Shown: positions 1-4,958 of the stretch, in pieces
How positions within the stretch are numbered: position 1 is the stretch's first letter
Layout of the letters: every line of letters begins with the position of its first letter
NCBI GenBank assembly: GCA_031288035.1
Contig: JAITSG010000012.1
Location: 1-7,456, forward strand
From: Rickettsiales bacterium
GTDB taxonomy: Bacteria; Pseudomonadota; Alphaproteobacteria; Rs-D84; CACZYB01
Length of the DNA stretch: 7,456 bases
Direction: 5' to 3'
The notes under the pieces: generated by a model
Database searches by the model: none
Told to the model about the DNA's origin: nothing
The model's input: only the letters and a program-made list of their open reading frames with translations
Translations under genes and position numbers: made by a program

Positions 1-29
1 CCCCCCCCCCCCCCCCCCCCCCCCCCCCC
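1..29. other. Homopolymer C tract at contig edge
   Basis: The first 29 bases are all C. A tract this long is rare in bacterial DNA, and it sits exactly at the sequence edge. Read on the minus strand it is poly-G, which two-colour Illumina chemistry produces when signal is lost, so a sequencing or assembly artefact is the likeliest explanation. A genuine proline-codon run or slipped-strand tract is possible but less likely. Anything read through it, such as the poly-proline start of the partial gene here, should not be trusted. Confidence 0.8.
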
Positions 30-86
30 GCCGCCCCCAGGAACATCGAGGCCGTCTTCTTTGAGCCCATCGACATGAAAGGCTAA
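3..86 (+). CDS. C-terminal end of an unidentified protein (partial)
   Basis: A reading frame enters from the left edge and ends at TAA 84-86. After the unreliable poly-C part its last residues read roughly AAPRNIEAVFFEPIDMKG. That looks like a normal mixed hydrophobic/acidic protein tail, whereas the other two plus frames stop earlier. An intrinsic terminator begins at 78 and overlaps the stop codon, which is typical of a real gene end. There is too little sequence to assign a family. The proline run encoded by the C tract is probably artefactual. Confidence 0.5.
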   Translation, partial: PPPPPPPPPAAPRNIEAVFFEPIDMKG

Positions 87-108
87 CGCTTTGTGCGTAT
101 GGCTTTTT
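78..108 (+). terminator. Intrinsic terminator of the left-edge gene
   Basis: Bases 78-89 pair with 95-107 in about 12 bp (AAAGGCTAACGC against GCGTATGGCTTTT), including two G-U pairs and one bulged A at 99. The loop is TTTGT. The 3' arm runs into five T (104-108). The stop codon of the partial gene (84-86) lies within the 5' arm. This is a good rho-independent terminator and argues against a gene starting at 93. Confidence 0.6.
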
Positions 109-233
109 CAAATGTATCCTCTGCTGAAAAGCAGCCTGGAATGTCTGGGAAACACTACCCCGTAGCCCGGTTTGTCGTCGTATTCGAACAATGCGATGGT
201 AGACAAGTTATTTATTGTTTTAAGAGTGTAAAA

Positions 234-252
234 AATGTAATTTCCTTACATT
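234..252. promoter_or_regulatory. AATGTAA inverted repeat, candidate operator
   Basis: AATGTAA (234-240) and TTACATT (246-252) form a perfect 7-bp inverted repeat with a 5-bp spacer, about 70 bp upstream of the -35 box of the ATPase promoter. Related half-sites follow: AATGTCA at 266-272, and AATGTAA at 330-336 between the -35 and -10 boxes. All three copies are preceded by an A run. The spacing and the copy inside the promoter suggest a repressor-type operator. The AT-rich background makes chance occurrence possible. Confidence 0.35.
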
Positions 253-321
253 CCAGCCTTCTAAAAATGTCAATTTTGCTTTATATATCCTACTAAAAGT
301 GTTATTTTCATACAAAACAGC

Positions 322-350
322 TTGCAAAAAATGTAAATTCGTGATATATT
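322..350 (+). promoter_or_regulatory. Promoter of the AAA_14 ATPase gene
   Basis: TTGCAA (322-327) and TATATT (345-350) are separated by 17 bp. TGA directly before the -10 makes it an extended -10 (TGn) promoter. Transcription should start near 357, giving a leader of about 20 nt that carries AAGGAG (368-373) just before the ATG at 378. A half-site AATGTAA (330-336) lies in the spacer, so a regulator bound there would block polymerase. Confidence 0.7.
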
Positions 351-377
351 GCCATCTATAAAATACGAAGGAGCTTT

Positions 378-1685
378 ATGGAACGGGCCGCATACAAAGA
401 CCTTTTAGCTTGGAAAGCCTCCAAAACACGCAGGCCGTTGGTGCTTTACGGGGCACGGCAGGTCGGCAAGACCTGGCTTTTGCAGGAATTCGGAAGGAAA
501 GAGTATCGGCAAACGCTATACTTGAATTTCGACGCCAACCGCAAGCTGCACCAATATTTCGGGGACAATATAACCCCCTCCGCCATAATTCCGGGGCTGG
601 AAGACTATTTCGGCACTAAAATAACGCCAGAGGATACCTTATTAATTTTCGACGAGGTACAAGAGGCCCAGCGGGCGAAAGACTCCCTCAAATACTTTAA
701 CGAACTCGCCCCGCAATACCATATCGCCGCCGCCGGGAGCTTCCTAGGCATAGCGCAGGGAAAATTCCCCGTGGGAAAGGTGGATGAACTTACCCTACTC
801 CCCCTATCCTTTTATGAGTTTTTGGAGGCCACTGGCAAGAACTTATTGCTCAACAACATAAAAAATCTCGCCCCCCCTATGGTGCGAACCATAGGGATCA
901 CGGCGGAGCCGAAACTTAAAGAATATATGTATGTAGGCGGTATGCCCGAAGCAGTGAACGCCTTTATAAATACAGGAAGTCTGCTTGAAGCCCGCAAGGT
1001 GCAAGACAAGATACTGAACAACTATCAAAATGACTTTACCAAGCATATAAGAGGCGCGGATATACCGAAAGTCCGCATGATATGGCAATCTATCCCCTAC
1101 CATCTCGCCAAAGAGAAAAAGAAGTTCATGTATCGAGAACTACGGGTTGGAGCGCGAGCCGCAGCCTATGAGAACGCGCTCGACTGGCTTGTCAATACGG
1201 GGCTTGTCTATAAGCTGAACAGGACAGGCGAGGCCAAATTGCCGCTGGGCGGCTATACGGACGGACGCGAGGCTTTCAAGATATATATGCTGGATACGGG
1301 GCTTTTGGGCGCCGCCTCGGGATTGGACATAAAGACATTCTATGACCCGGATCCTCTGGTATTCAAGGAATTCAAGGGAGCCATGGCCGAGCAATTCGTC
1401 ATGCAGGAGCTTAAGACGCTTGGTAACCTACCTGTCTGCTACTGGGGGAGGGACAAAGGGAAAAGCGAGGTTGATTTTATCGTACAATGGGGAAATGAAA
1501 TAGTGCCTATCGAGGTAAAGTCCGGGATACGTACGCGAAGCCAAAGCCTCGACATATACCGCGAGCTTTACAAGCCCAGGCACGCTATAAAGACCACCCT
1601 GAATAACTTCGGCATAGCGGGGGATTTGTATTCCATTCCGCTTTATATGATCGCCGATTTCGGGAATATTATAGCAAAGGATTAG
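378..1685 (+). CDS. AAA_14 / DUF4143 family P-loop ATPase
   Basis: The 435-residue protein has the layout of the AAA_14-DUF4143 family. An N-terminal P-loop ATPase domain has Walker A GARQVGKT (residues 25-32) and Walker B LLIFDEVQEA (D92, E93). A C-terminal DUF4143 region ends in a PD-(D/E)xK-like block: SEVDFIV with D366, then PIEVKSG with E379 and K381. Length is usual for the family. Members are very common in anaerobes and often occur in many copies per genome. Their cellular role is not established, and the nuclease-like fold has not been shown to cut DNA. The start at 378 is set by AAGGAG at 368-373. The gene stands alone between its own promoter and a gene-poor 3' region. Its composition is more AT-rich than the genes to the right, so horizontal acquisition is plausible (inference). 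A 22-bp perfect hairpin at 875-896 encodes PPMVRTIGI and may be an in-frame insertion. Confidence 0.9.
   Translation: MERAAYKDLLAWKASKTRRPLVLYGARQVGKTWLLQEFGRKEYRQTLYLNFDANRKLHQYFGDNITPSAIIPGLEDYFGTKITPEDTLLIFDEVQEAQRAKDSLKYFNELAPQYHIAAAGSFLGIAQGKFPVGKVDELTLLPLSFYEFLEATGKNLLLNNIKNLAPPMVRTIGITAEPKLKEYMYVGGMPEAVNAFINTGSLLEARKVQDKILNNYQNDFTKHIRGADIPKVRMIWQSIPYHLAKEKKKFMYRELRVGARAAAYENALDWLVNTGLVYKLNRTGEAKLPLGGYTDGREAFKIYMLDTGLLGAASGLDIKTFYDPDPLVFKEFKGAMAEQFVMQELKTLGNLPVCYWGRDKGKSEVDFIVQWGNEIVPIEVKSGIRTRSQSLDIYRELYKPRHAIKTTLNNFGIAGDLYSIPLYMIADFGNIIAKD
875..896. repeat. Perfect palindrome inside the ATPase gene
   Basis: Arms CCCTATGGT (875-883) and ACCATAGGG (888-896) are perfect 9-bp inverted repeats around the tetraloop GCGA, preceded by a run of seven C. 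The element is in frame and encodes part of PPMVRTIGI, near residues 166-174 of the ATPase. It could be a dispersed palindromic element inserted in frame, or just a strong mRNA hairpin. A similar string (CCATAGGG, then ATCA) recurs at 1789-1801 with a one-base insertion. Confidence 0.6.
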
Positions 1686-1699
1686 GGGGGGCTCCTAAC

Positions 1700-1756
1700 T
1701 TACCGTTGGTGCCGGCATGGTGCCGAGGGCTCGAAAATAATTCCCACCGCCGGCAT
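1700..1756 (-). CDS. Possible 18-residue small ORF
   Basis: On the minus strand an ATG at 1756 opens an 18-codon frame (MPAVGIIFEPSAPCRHQR) ending at TAA 1702-1700. A Shine-Dalgarno-like AGGGG (1768-1764) lies 7 nt before the ATG, and a plausible promoter lies at 1802-1774. I recognise no family. It may be a real small protein, the intact 5' stub of a gene cut off when the ATPase gene arrived, or chance. The stop falls 15 bp beyond the 3' end of the ATPase gene, so the transcript would run antisense into it. Confidence 0.2.
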   Translation of the reverse strand: MPAVGIIFEPSAPCRHQR

Positions 1757-1773
1757 TTTATCACCCCTTTTTT

Positions 1774-1802
1774 GATATAAAAAGCTGCCCATAGGGTATC
1801 AA
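1774..1802 (-). promoter_or_regulatory. Candidate minus-strand promoter upstream of small ORF
   Basis: Read on the minus strand, TTGATA (1802-1797) and TATATC (1779-1774) are separated by 17 bp. The start point would be near 1767, right at the AGGGG ribosome-binding site of the 18-codon ORF. It would give a very short leader, like that of the alcohol dehydrogenase gene. The transcript would otherwise read antisense to the end of the ATPase gene. Chance in a locally AT-rich stretch cannot be excluded. Confidence 0.35.
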
Positions 1803-1871
1803 CGGGGAAATATGCCAATTTTATCGTCAAAAATTCAGTCGATACAACTCATTGGCTATACATAGAAAAAA

Positions 1872-1946
1872 TGGCTCCGGCGGCAAGATTCGAACTTGCG
1901 ACCAATTGATTAACAGTCAACTGCGCTACCGCTGCGCTACGCCGGA
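1872..1946 (-). tRNA. tRNA-Asn (anticodon GUU), CCA encoded
   Basis: The minus strand folds into a complete cloverleaf. The acceptor stem is TCCGGCG/CGCCGGA (7 bp, 1946-1940 with 1882-1876). The D arm has GCGC stems. The anticodon stem is GTTGA/TCAAT with loop CTGTTAA, placing anticodon GTT at 1914-1912. The T arm is GCAAG-TTCGAAT-CTTGC. The discriminator base is G, and CCA is encoded at 1874-1872. It reads asparagine AAC/AAU codons. Its own promoter lies just upstream. Directly after CCA there are six T (1871-1866), a possible weak terminator. The gene is intact, with no intron and no sign of an integration site duplication. Confidence 0.95.
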
Positions 1947-1959
1947 ATACCGGAACAGG

Positions 1960-1988
1960 TTTATACACCATGTCTTTTCGGAAATCAA
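1960..1988 (-). promoter_or_regulatory. Promoter of tRNA-Asn
   Basis: On the minus strand TTGATT (1988-1983) and TATAAA (1965-1960) are separated by exactly 17 bp. The start would fall near 1953, about 7 nt before the mature tRNA 5' end, giving a short 5' trailer for RNase P. Confidence 0.65.
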
Positions 1989-2173
1989 GAGGTTTCGGCG
2001 CCTTGTTTTCCGCTCCGTCCGCCGCCGTGTCTATGCAGTCCATTCGCCGCGTGCCCAGTACCGCCCCGCTCCGTCCGCTCCTTATTCTTCACGCTGCTTG
2101 TCTCCCGCCCTGCGTTATTTCATTTCTGTTAAGCAGGACGGAGACACAATCATAAGGCAGCCGGTTGCGTCCT
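1989..2173. other. Non-coding spacer between HAD gene and tRNA-Asn promoter
   Basis: I see no convincing gene here. Open frames on both strands lack ribosome-binding sites and family features, and those reaching below 1947 are read-throughs of the tRNA. It contains a 13-bp direct repeat (CCGCTCCGTCCGC at 2010-2022 and 2066-2078) and a long imperfect hairpin at 2099-2146. Confidence 0.5.
2099..2146 (-). repeat. Long imperfect inverted repeat downstream of HAD gene
   Basis: Bases 2099-2113 and 2133-2146 form a stem of 14 pairs with one bulged base (2106) around a 19-nt AT-rich loop. The one imperfect pair is G-U in minus-strand RNA but C-A in plus-strand RNA, so the fold is better on the strand of the HAD transcript. 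It lies 28 bp beyond the HAD stop. No T tract follows, so it is not a standard terminator. It may stabilise the 3' end of the HAD mRNA or be the remnant of an inserted element. Confidence 0.4.
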
Positions 2174-2770
2174 CTATCTCTGGGTCAGCTCATTCACCGC
2201 GCGCAGGAGGGGCGTGGGATTTTCGGGGCCGGGCTTTTTGATTAGCACGGTGACGCCGCCGGCTTTCCGAGCGTCGACGAGCTTTTTCCTGTCGTCGTCG
2301 AATACTATGAATCCATTGTCGCCGGAAAGGAGCTTTACATGGTTGAAATAGCTCCGTTTGGACTCGTCCAGCGGCAGCAGGGCGATTTCGGCGAACGCCC
2401 CTTGGCCGAATTTGCCGCAAAGCTGATCGCGCACGGCGTCGTCGGAAGCCGGGCCGAAAGAGCTGTTTGAGCATATGTGCACGCGCCCCGGATACAGGGA
2501 AAGGAGAGTCTTTACCGCTTCTTCGGCGCCGTCTATGAGCCGGACGTCCAGCACGGCCCCGGAATGGAAGAAAGGGGCGATCGCGTCCATGCCTTTCCGG
2601 CTTATGCGCCCGATTAATTTGTATCCGATAAGCGAGGACAGCAGCAGGGAGGGCTGGATACGCTTCGCGCCCCATTTGACTATGTGGCGGGCGAGCGATT
2701 CGCGCACCACTCCGTCAAGGTCCAAGACGATCCTCCCTTTGTCGAGGATTTGTTCGAGTTGTATTTTCAT
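2174..2770 (-). CDS. HAD-superfamily hydrolase-like protein
   Basis: The 198-residue protein carries the HAD phosphohydrolase signature. Motif I is VLDLDGVV (D17 nucleophile, D19). Motif II is HICSNSS (S101 or S103 as the Ser/Thr). K146 is a candidate motif III lysine. Motif IV is FIVFDDDRKKLVDARKAGG (D158-D160). The segment from about 21 to 80 would be a small cap. The family usually hydrolyses phosphate esters in the cytoplasm. The substrate cannot be read from the sequence. There is no signal peptide or membrane segment. The ATG at 2770 has no Shine-Dalgarno site, but the promoter at 2804-2777 places the transcript start on this ATG, so it should be translated leaderless. The next in-frame Met (residue 61) would remove motif I, which supports this start. 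It is divergent from the alcohol dehydrogenase operon. Confidence 0.8.
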   Translation of the reverse strand: MKIQLEQILDKGRIVLDLDGVVRESLARHIVKWGAKRIQPSLLLSSLIGYKLIGRISRKGMDAIAPFFHSGAVLDVRLIDGAEEAVKTLLSLYPGRVHICSNSSFGPASDDAVRDQLCGKFGQGAFAEIALLPLDESKRSYFNHVKLLSGDNGFIVFDDDRKKLVDARKAGGVTVLIKKPGPENPTPLLRAVNELTQR

Positions 2771-2776
2771 GCGGGG

Positions 2777-2804
2777 AGTATAGCCTATATTTTTGTTTTG
2801 TCAA
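2777..2804 (-). promoter_or_regulatory. Consensus promoter of HAD gene (leaderless)
   Basis: On the minus strand TTGACA (2804-2799, full consensus) and TATACT (2782-2777) are separated by 16 bp. Six bases lie between the -10 box and the ATG, so +1 should coincide with the A of the start codon at 2770. Confidence 0.75.
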
Positions 2805-2832
2805 TCGGCAAATCCTCGTCCAATCAAAGCGC

Positions 2833-2861
2833 TTGCAACGGGCCGCCTTCGGTTGTATAAG
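2833..2861 (+). promoter_or_regulatory. Promoter of the dehydrogenase-glycosyltransferase-yifB operon
   Basis: TTGCAA (2833-2838) and TATAAG (2856-2861) are separated by 17 bp. The -35 hexamer is the same as that of the ATPase gene. The start near 2868 leaves a leader of only about 13 nt, nearly all ribosome-binding site: AAAGGA at 2869-2874, 6 nt before ATG 2881. Its -35 box lies about 30 bp from the -35 box of the divergent HAD promoter, so the two could share a regulator. No other plus-strand promoter is evident before the end of yifB. Confidence 0.65.
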
Positions 2862-2880
2862 TTCCGGGAAAGGAATTCCT

Positions 2881-4041
2881 ATGGAAAATTTCGATTTTTA
2901 TTCGCCCACGCACTTCGCGTTCGGCCGCGGGCGCGAGAATGACGCAGGGGCCCTGGTGCGTCGTTTCGGGGGTAAGAAGGCGTTGGTGCATTACGGCGGC
3001 GGTTCGGCCGTCCGCTCGGGCTTGCTGGCGCGCGTGAAGGCGTCGCTGGACGCGGCGGGCGTATCCTCGGTGGAACTGGGCGGAGTCAGGCCCAATCCGC
3101 GCTCCGAGCTTGTCTACGAGGGCATAGGGCTGGCGCAAAGTGAAGGGTGCGACTTCATCCTCGCGATCGGCGGGGGAAGCGTCATAGATTCGGCCAAGGC
3201 TATAGGCATAGGCGTCCCCTACGGCGGCGATTTCTGGGACTTCTATTCCGGAAAGGCGAAGGTCGAAAGCTCGATTCCGGTGGGCGTGGTCCTGACCATC
3301 GCCGCGGCGGGGAGCGAGGGTTCGGGAAACAGCGTTATCTCGGCCGAGGGCGGTGGCCTGAAGCGCGGCGCCGGCTCGGACATTATGCGGCCCAAGTTCG
3401 CGGTTATGAACCCGGAGCTTGCGGCAACCCTTCCTTCGTATCAGGTCGCGTGCGGCGGCGCGGACATAATGGCGCATGTGTTTGAAAGGTATTTCACGAA
3501 CACGCAGGGCGTCGAGGCCACCGACTGCCTGTGCGAGGGGCTGCTCCGCGCGATGGTGGCCGTTCTTCCGCGCGCGGTGGAAAATCCGGCGGATTACGAC
3601 GCCCAGGCGAACGTCATGTGGGCCGGCACGCTCGCCCACAACAATATAGTCGGGGTAGGGCGGGAGCAGGATTGGGCCAGCCACGGCATAGAGCACGAGC
3701 TTTCCGCCATGTACGACGTGGCGCACGGCGCTGGCCTCGCGGTGATATTTCCGTCGTGGATGCGCTTCGTCGTTTCGCGCGATTACGCCCGTTTCGCGCG
3801 CCTTGCCCGCGTCGTGTGGGGGATCTCGGATGCGAACGACGAGTCCGCGGCGGCAAAAGGCATAGACGCGCTGCGGTCTTTTTGGAAATCCCTGGGCCTG
3901 CCCTCGACTATGGACGAGCTCGGGGCGCGGCGCGAGGATTTGGCCTACATGGCCTCGCACGTGGTCGAGGGCCGCCGCGGCGCGTTCGTAAGGCTTTCCG
4001 AGGCCGACATAGTGGAAATCTACGAGAGCGCGTTTCGATGA
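2881..4041 (+). CDS. Iron-containing alcohol dehydrogenase (butanol dehydrogenase / YqhD type)
   Basis: The 386-residue, full-length group III alcohol dehydrogenase probably reduces aldehydes to alcohols with NAD(P)H in the cytoplasm. The N-terminal nucleotide-binding domain has GGGS at 39-42, which in YqhD-type enzymes contacts NADPH, and GGGSVIDSAKA at 97-107. The metal ligands expected for the family are all present: D195 and H199 in GGADIMAH, H268 in WASHGIEHELS, and H282 in VAHGAG, each one residue beyond its E. coli YqhD counterpart. Either Fe or Zn could be bound. AAAGGA at 2869-2874 fixes the start at 2881, and an upstream in-frame TTG at 2833 lies in the -35 box. The stop codon overlaps the next start (ATGA, 4038-4041). 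Its role beside glycosyltransferases is unclear. It may make a polyol or detoxify aldehydes, or simply be co-transcribed. Confidence 0.93.
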   Translation: MENFDFYSPTHFAFGRGRENDAGALVRRFGGKKALVHYGGGSAVRSGLLARVKASLDAAGVSSVELGGVRPNPRSELVYEGIGLAQSEGCDFILAIGGGSVIDSAKAIGIGVPYGGDFWDFYSGKAKVESSIPVGVVLTIAAAGSEGSGNSVISAEGGGLKRGAGSDIMRPKFAVMNPELAATLPSYQVACGGADIMAHVFERYFTNTQGVEATDCLCEGLLRAMVAVLPRAVENPADYDAQANVMWAGTLAHNNIVGVGREQDWASHGIEHELSAMYDVAHGAGLAVIFPSWMRFVVSRDYARFARLARVVWGISDANDESAAAKGIDALRSFWKSLGLPSTMDELGARREDLAYMASHVVEGRRGAFVRLSEADIVEIYESAFR

Positions 4042-4958
4042 AGAATAAGGTTTCCGTCATAATCCCGGTCTATAACGTCGAGAAATACTTGTCCCAATGC
4101 CTGGAGAGCGTGGTCGGGCAGACATACAAGAACCTCGAAGTGATAATCGTGGACGACGGATCTACGGACGGATCGACGGAGATATGCCGCGCGTGGGCGA
4201 AGAGGGACAGGAGGATAAGGGTAATCCGGCAGGAAAACGTGGGCGTAGCCTCCGCGCGCAACGCCGGGCTGGACGCGGCTACGGGCGAATACGTCCACTT
4301 CATAGATTCCGACGATTGCATAAGCCTGGATTATTATGAGCGGATGGTCCGGTGGATCGGCGGTGCGGACATGGCGGCCAGCGGGTTTTACAACGAGAAG
4401 GTTCCGGCCGAATCAATCTCGTATCCCGCCCCGTTCGCCCTTGTTTCAACTGAGGACAAATTATGCATGACGGACGTCGTGTGCCAGGCGATGGTGTGGC
4501 GGTTCCTGTTCCGCAGGGATTTTTTGGTGCGTTGCGGGCTCCGCTTCACGGACGGCATGTTGATCGAGGATATCATGTTTTCGATACCCGCCGCCTTCTT
4601 CGCCGACCGCATAATAGCGGTTCCGGGGGCTGTTTATTTCTACCGCAACAACCCGTCGTCGATACTGAACGACAGGAACAGGGAAAAGCAGGAGTGCCGC
4701 CGCCGCGACCAGGAGATAGTCGAGAAGTGCCTAGCGCATTTCATGGAATGCAACGGCATATGCGCGTGCGGGCGCGAGGTCGCGGATGTAACCAGGTTCC
4801 GCCTGTTCGGGTTTATTCCGTTCCTCAAGAAGAAATCCTACAGGTACAGGATTGTGTACCGGCTGTTCGGAATCCCTGTATTGCGGATACGCCGGAGCGT
4901 AGGGGTGCATAGGGCGCGCCTGTTCGGGATTCCGGTGATGAAAGTGGGGCTGACATGA
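4038..4958 (+). CDS. Family 2 (GT-A) glycosyltransferase, first tandem copy
   Basis: The 306-residue GT2-family protein has an N-terminal GT-A fold with SVIIPVYNVEKYL (6-18), VDDGSTDGS (38-46) and the metal/nucleotide-sugar motif DSDD (90-93). E177-D178 in LIEDIMFS is the likely catalytic base region. Such enzymes transfer a sugar from a nucleotide donor to a surface glycan, such as LPS or capsule, at the inner face of the membrane. The donor and acceptor are not readable. There are no transmembrane segments. The C-terminal 50 residues hold three copies of RLFG(F/I)IP or RLFGIPV (from R255, R275 and R294). The start overlaps the dehydrogenase stop (ATGA), with only a weak purine-rich site before it, so translational coupling is likely. 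Its own stop overlaps the start of the second copy (ATGA, 4955-4958). The first third is nearly identical in DNA to the next gene. Confidence 0.9.
   Translation: MKNKVSVIIPVYNVEKYLSQCLESVVGQTYKNLEVIIVDDGSTDGSTEICRAWAKRDRRIRVIRQENVGVASARNAGLDAATGEYVHFIDSDDCISLDYYERMVRWIGGADMAASGFYNEKVPAESISYPAPFALVSTEDKLCMTDVVCQAMVWRFLFRRDFLVRCGLRFTDGMLIEDIMFSIPAAFFADRIIAVPGAVYFYRNNPSSILNDRNREKQECRRRDQEIVEKCLAHFMECNGICACGREVADVTRFRLFGFIPFLKKKSYRYRIVYRLFGIPVLRIRRSVGVHRARLFGIPVMKVGLT
4108..4400 (+). repeat. Tandem duplicated segment, copy 1 (donor-domain of first GT)
   Basis: This stretch matches 5031-5323 at a fixed offset of 923 bp, with 12 mismatches in 293 bp by my alignment. It includes perfectly identical blocks at 4108-4175, 4180-4239, 4249-4349 and 4359-4400. 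Differences cluster in three short patches, at 4176-4179, 4240-4248 and 4350-4358. Identity at synonymous sites shows recent duplication or gene conversion. Confidence 0.9.

Noticed and set aside
93..296. 67-codon plus-strand frame (GTG start)
   Set aside because: It begins inside the terminator hairpin, has no good ribosome-binding site, runs into very AT-rich regulatory DNA and shows no family features.
1682..1698. TTAGG/CCTAA hairpin as terminator of the ATPase gene
   Set aside because: The stem has only five standard pairs plus a G-U extension, and no T tract follows, so it cannot be called a terminator.
1849..2241. Frames on both strands crossing the tRNA (64 and 129 codons)
   Set aside because: They are translations of tRNA-Asn sequence. 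The protein-like strings are the usual artefact of reading a tRNA gene.
2833..2880. Longer N-terminus for the alcohol dehydrogenase from TTG 2833
   Set aside because: The TTG is part of the -35 box, while AAAGGA at 2869-2874 and the conserved family N-terminus place the start at 2881.
2824..3960. Long minus-strand frame opposite the dehydrogenase
   Set aside because: It is an antisense shadow of a GC-rich gene, with Arg/Ala/His-rich low-meaning sequence and no domain.
3531..4037. Upstream extension of the first glycosyltransferase
   Set aside because: It overlaps the dehydrogenase in another frame and is arginine-rich nonsense. The conserved GT2 N-terminus begins at 4038.
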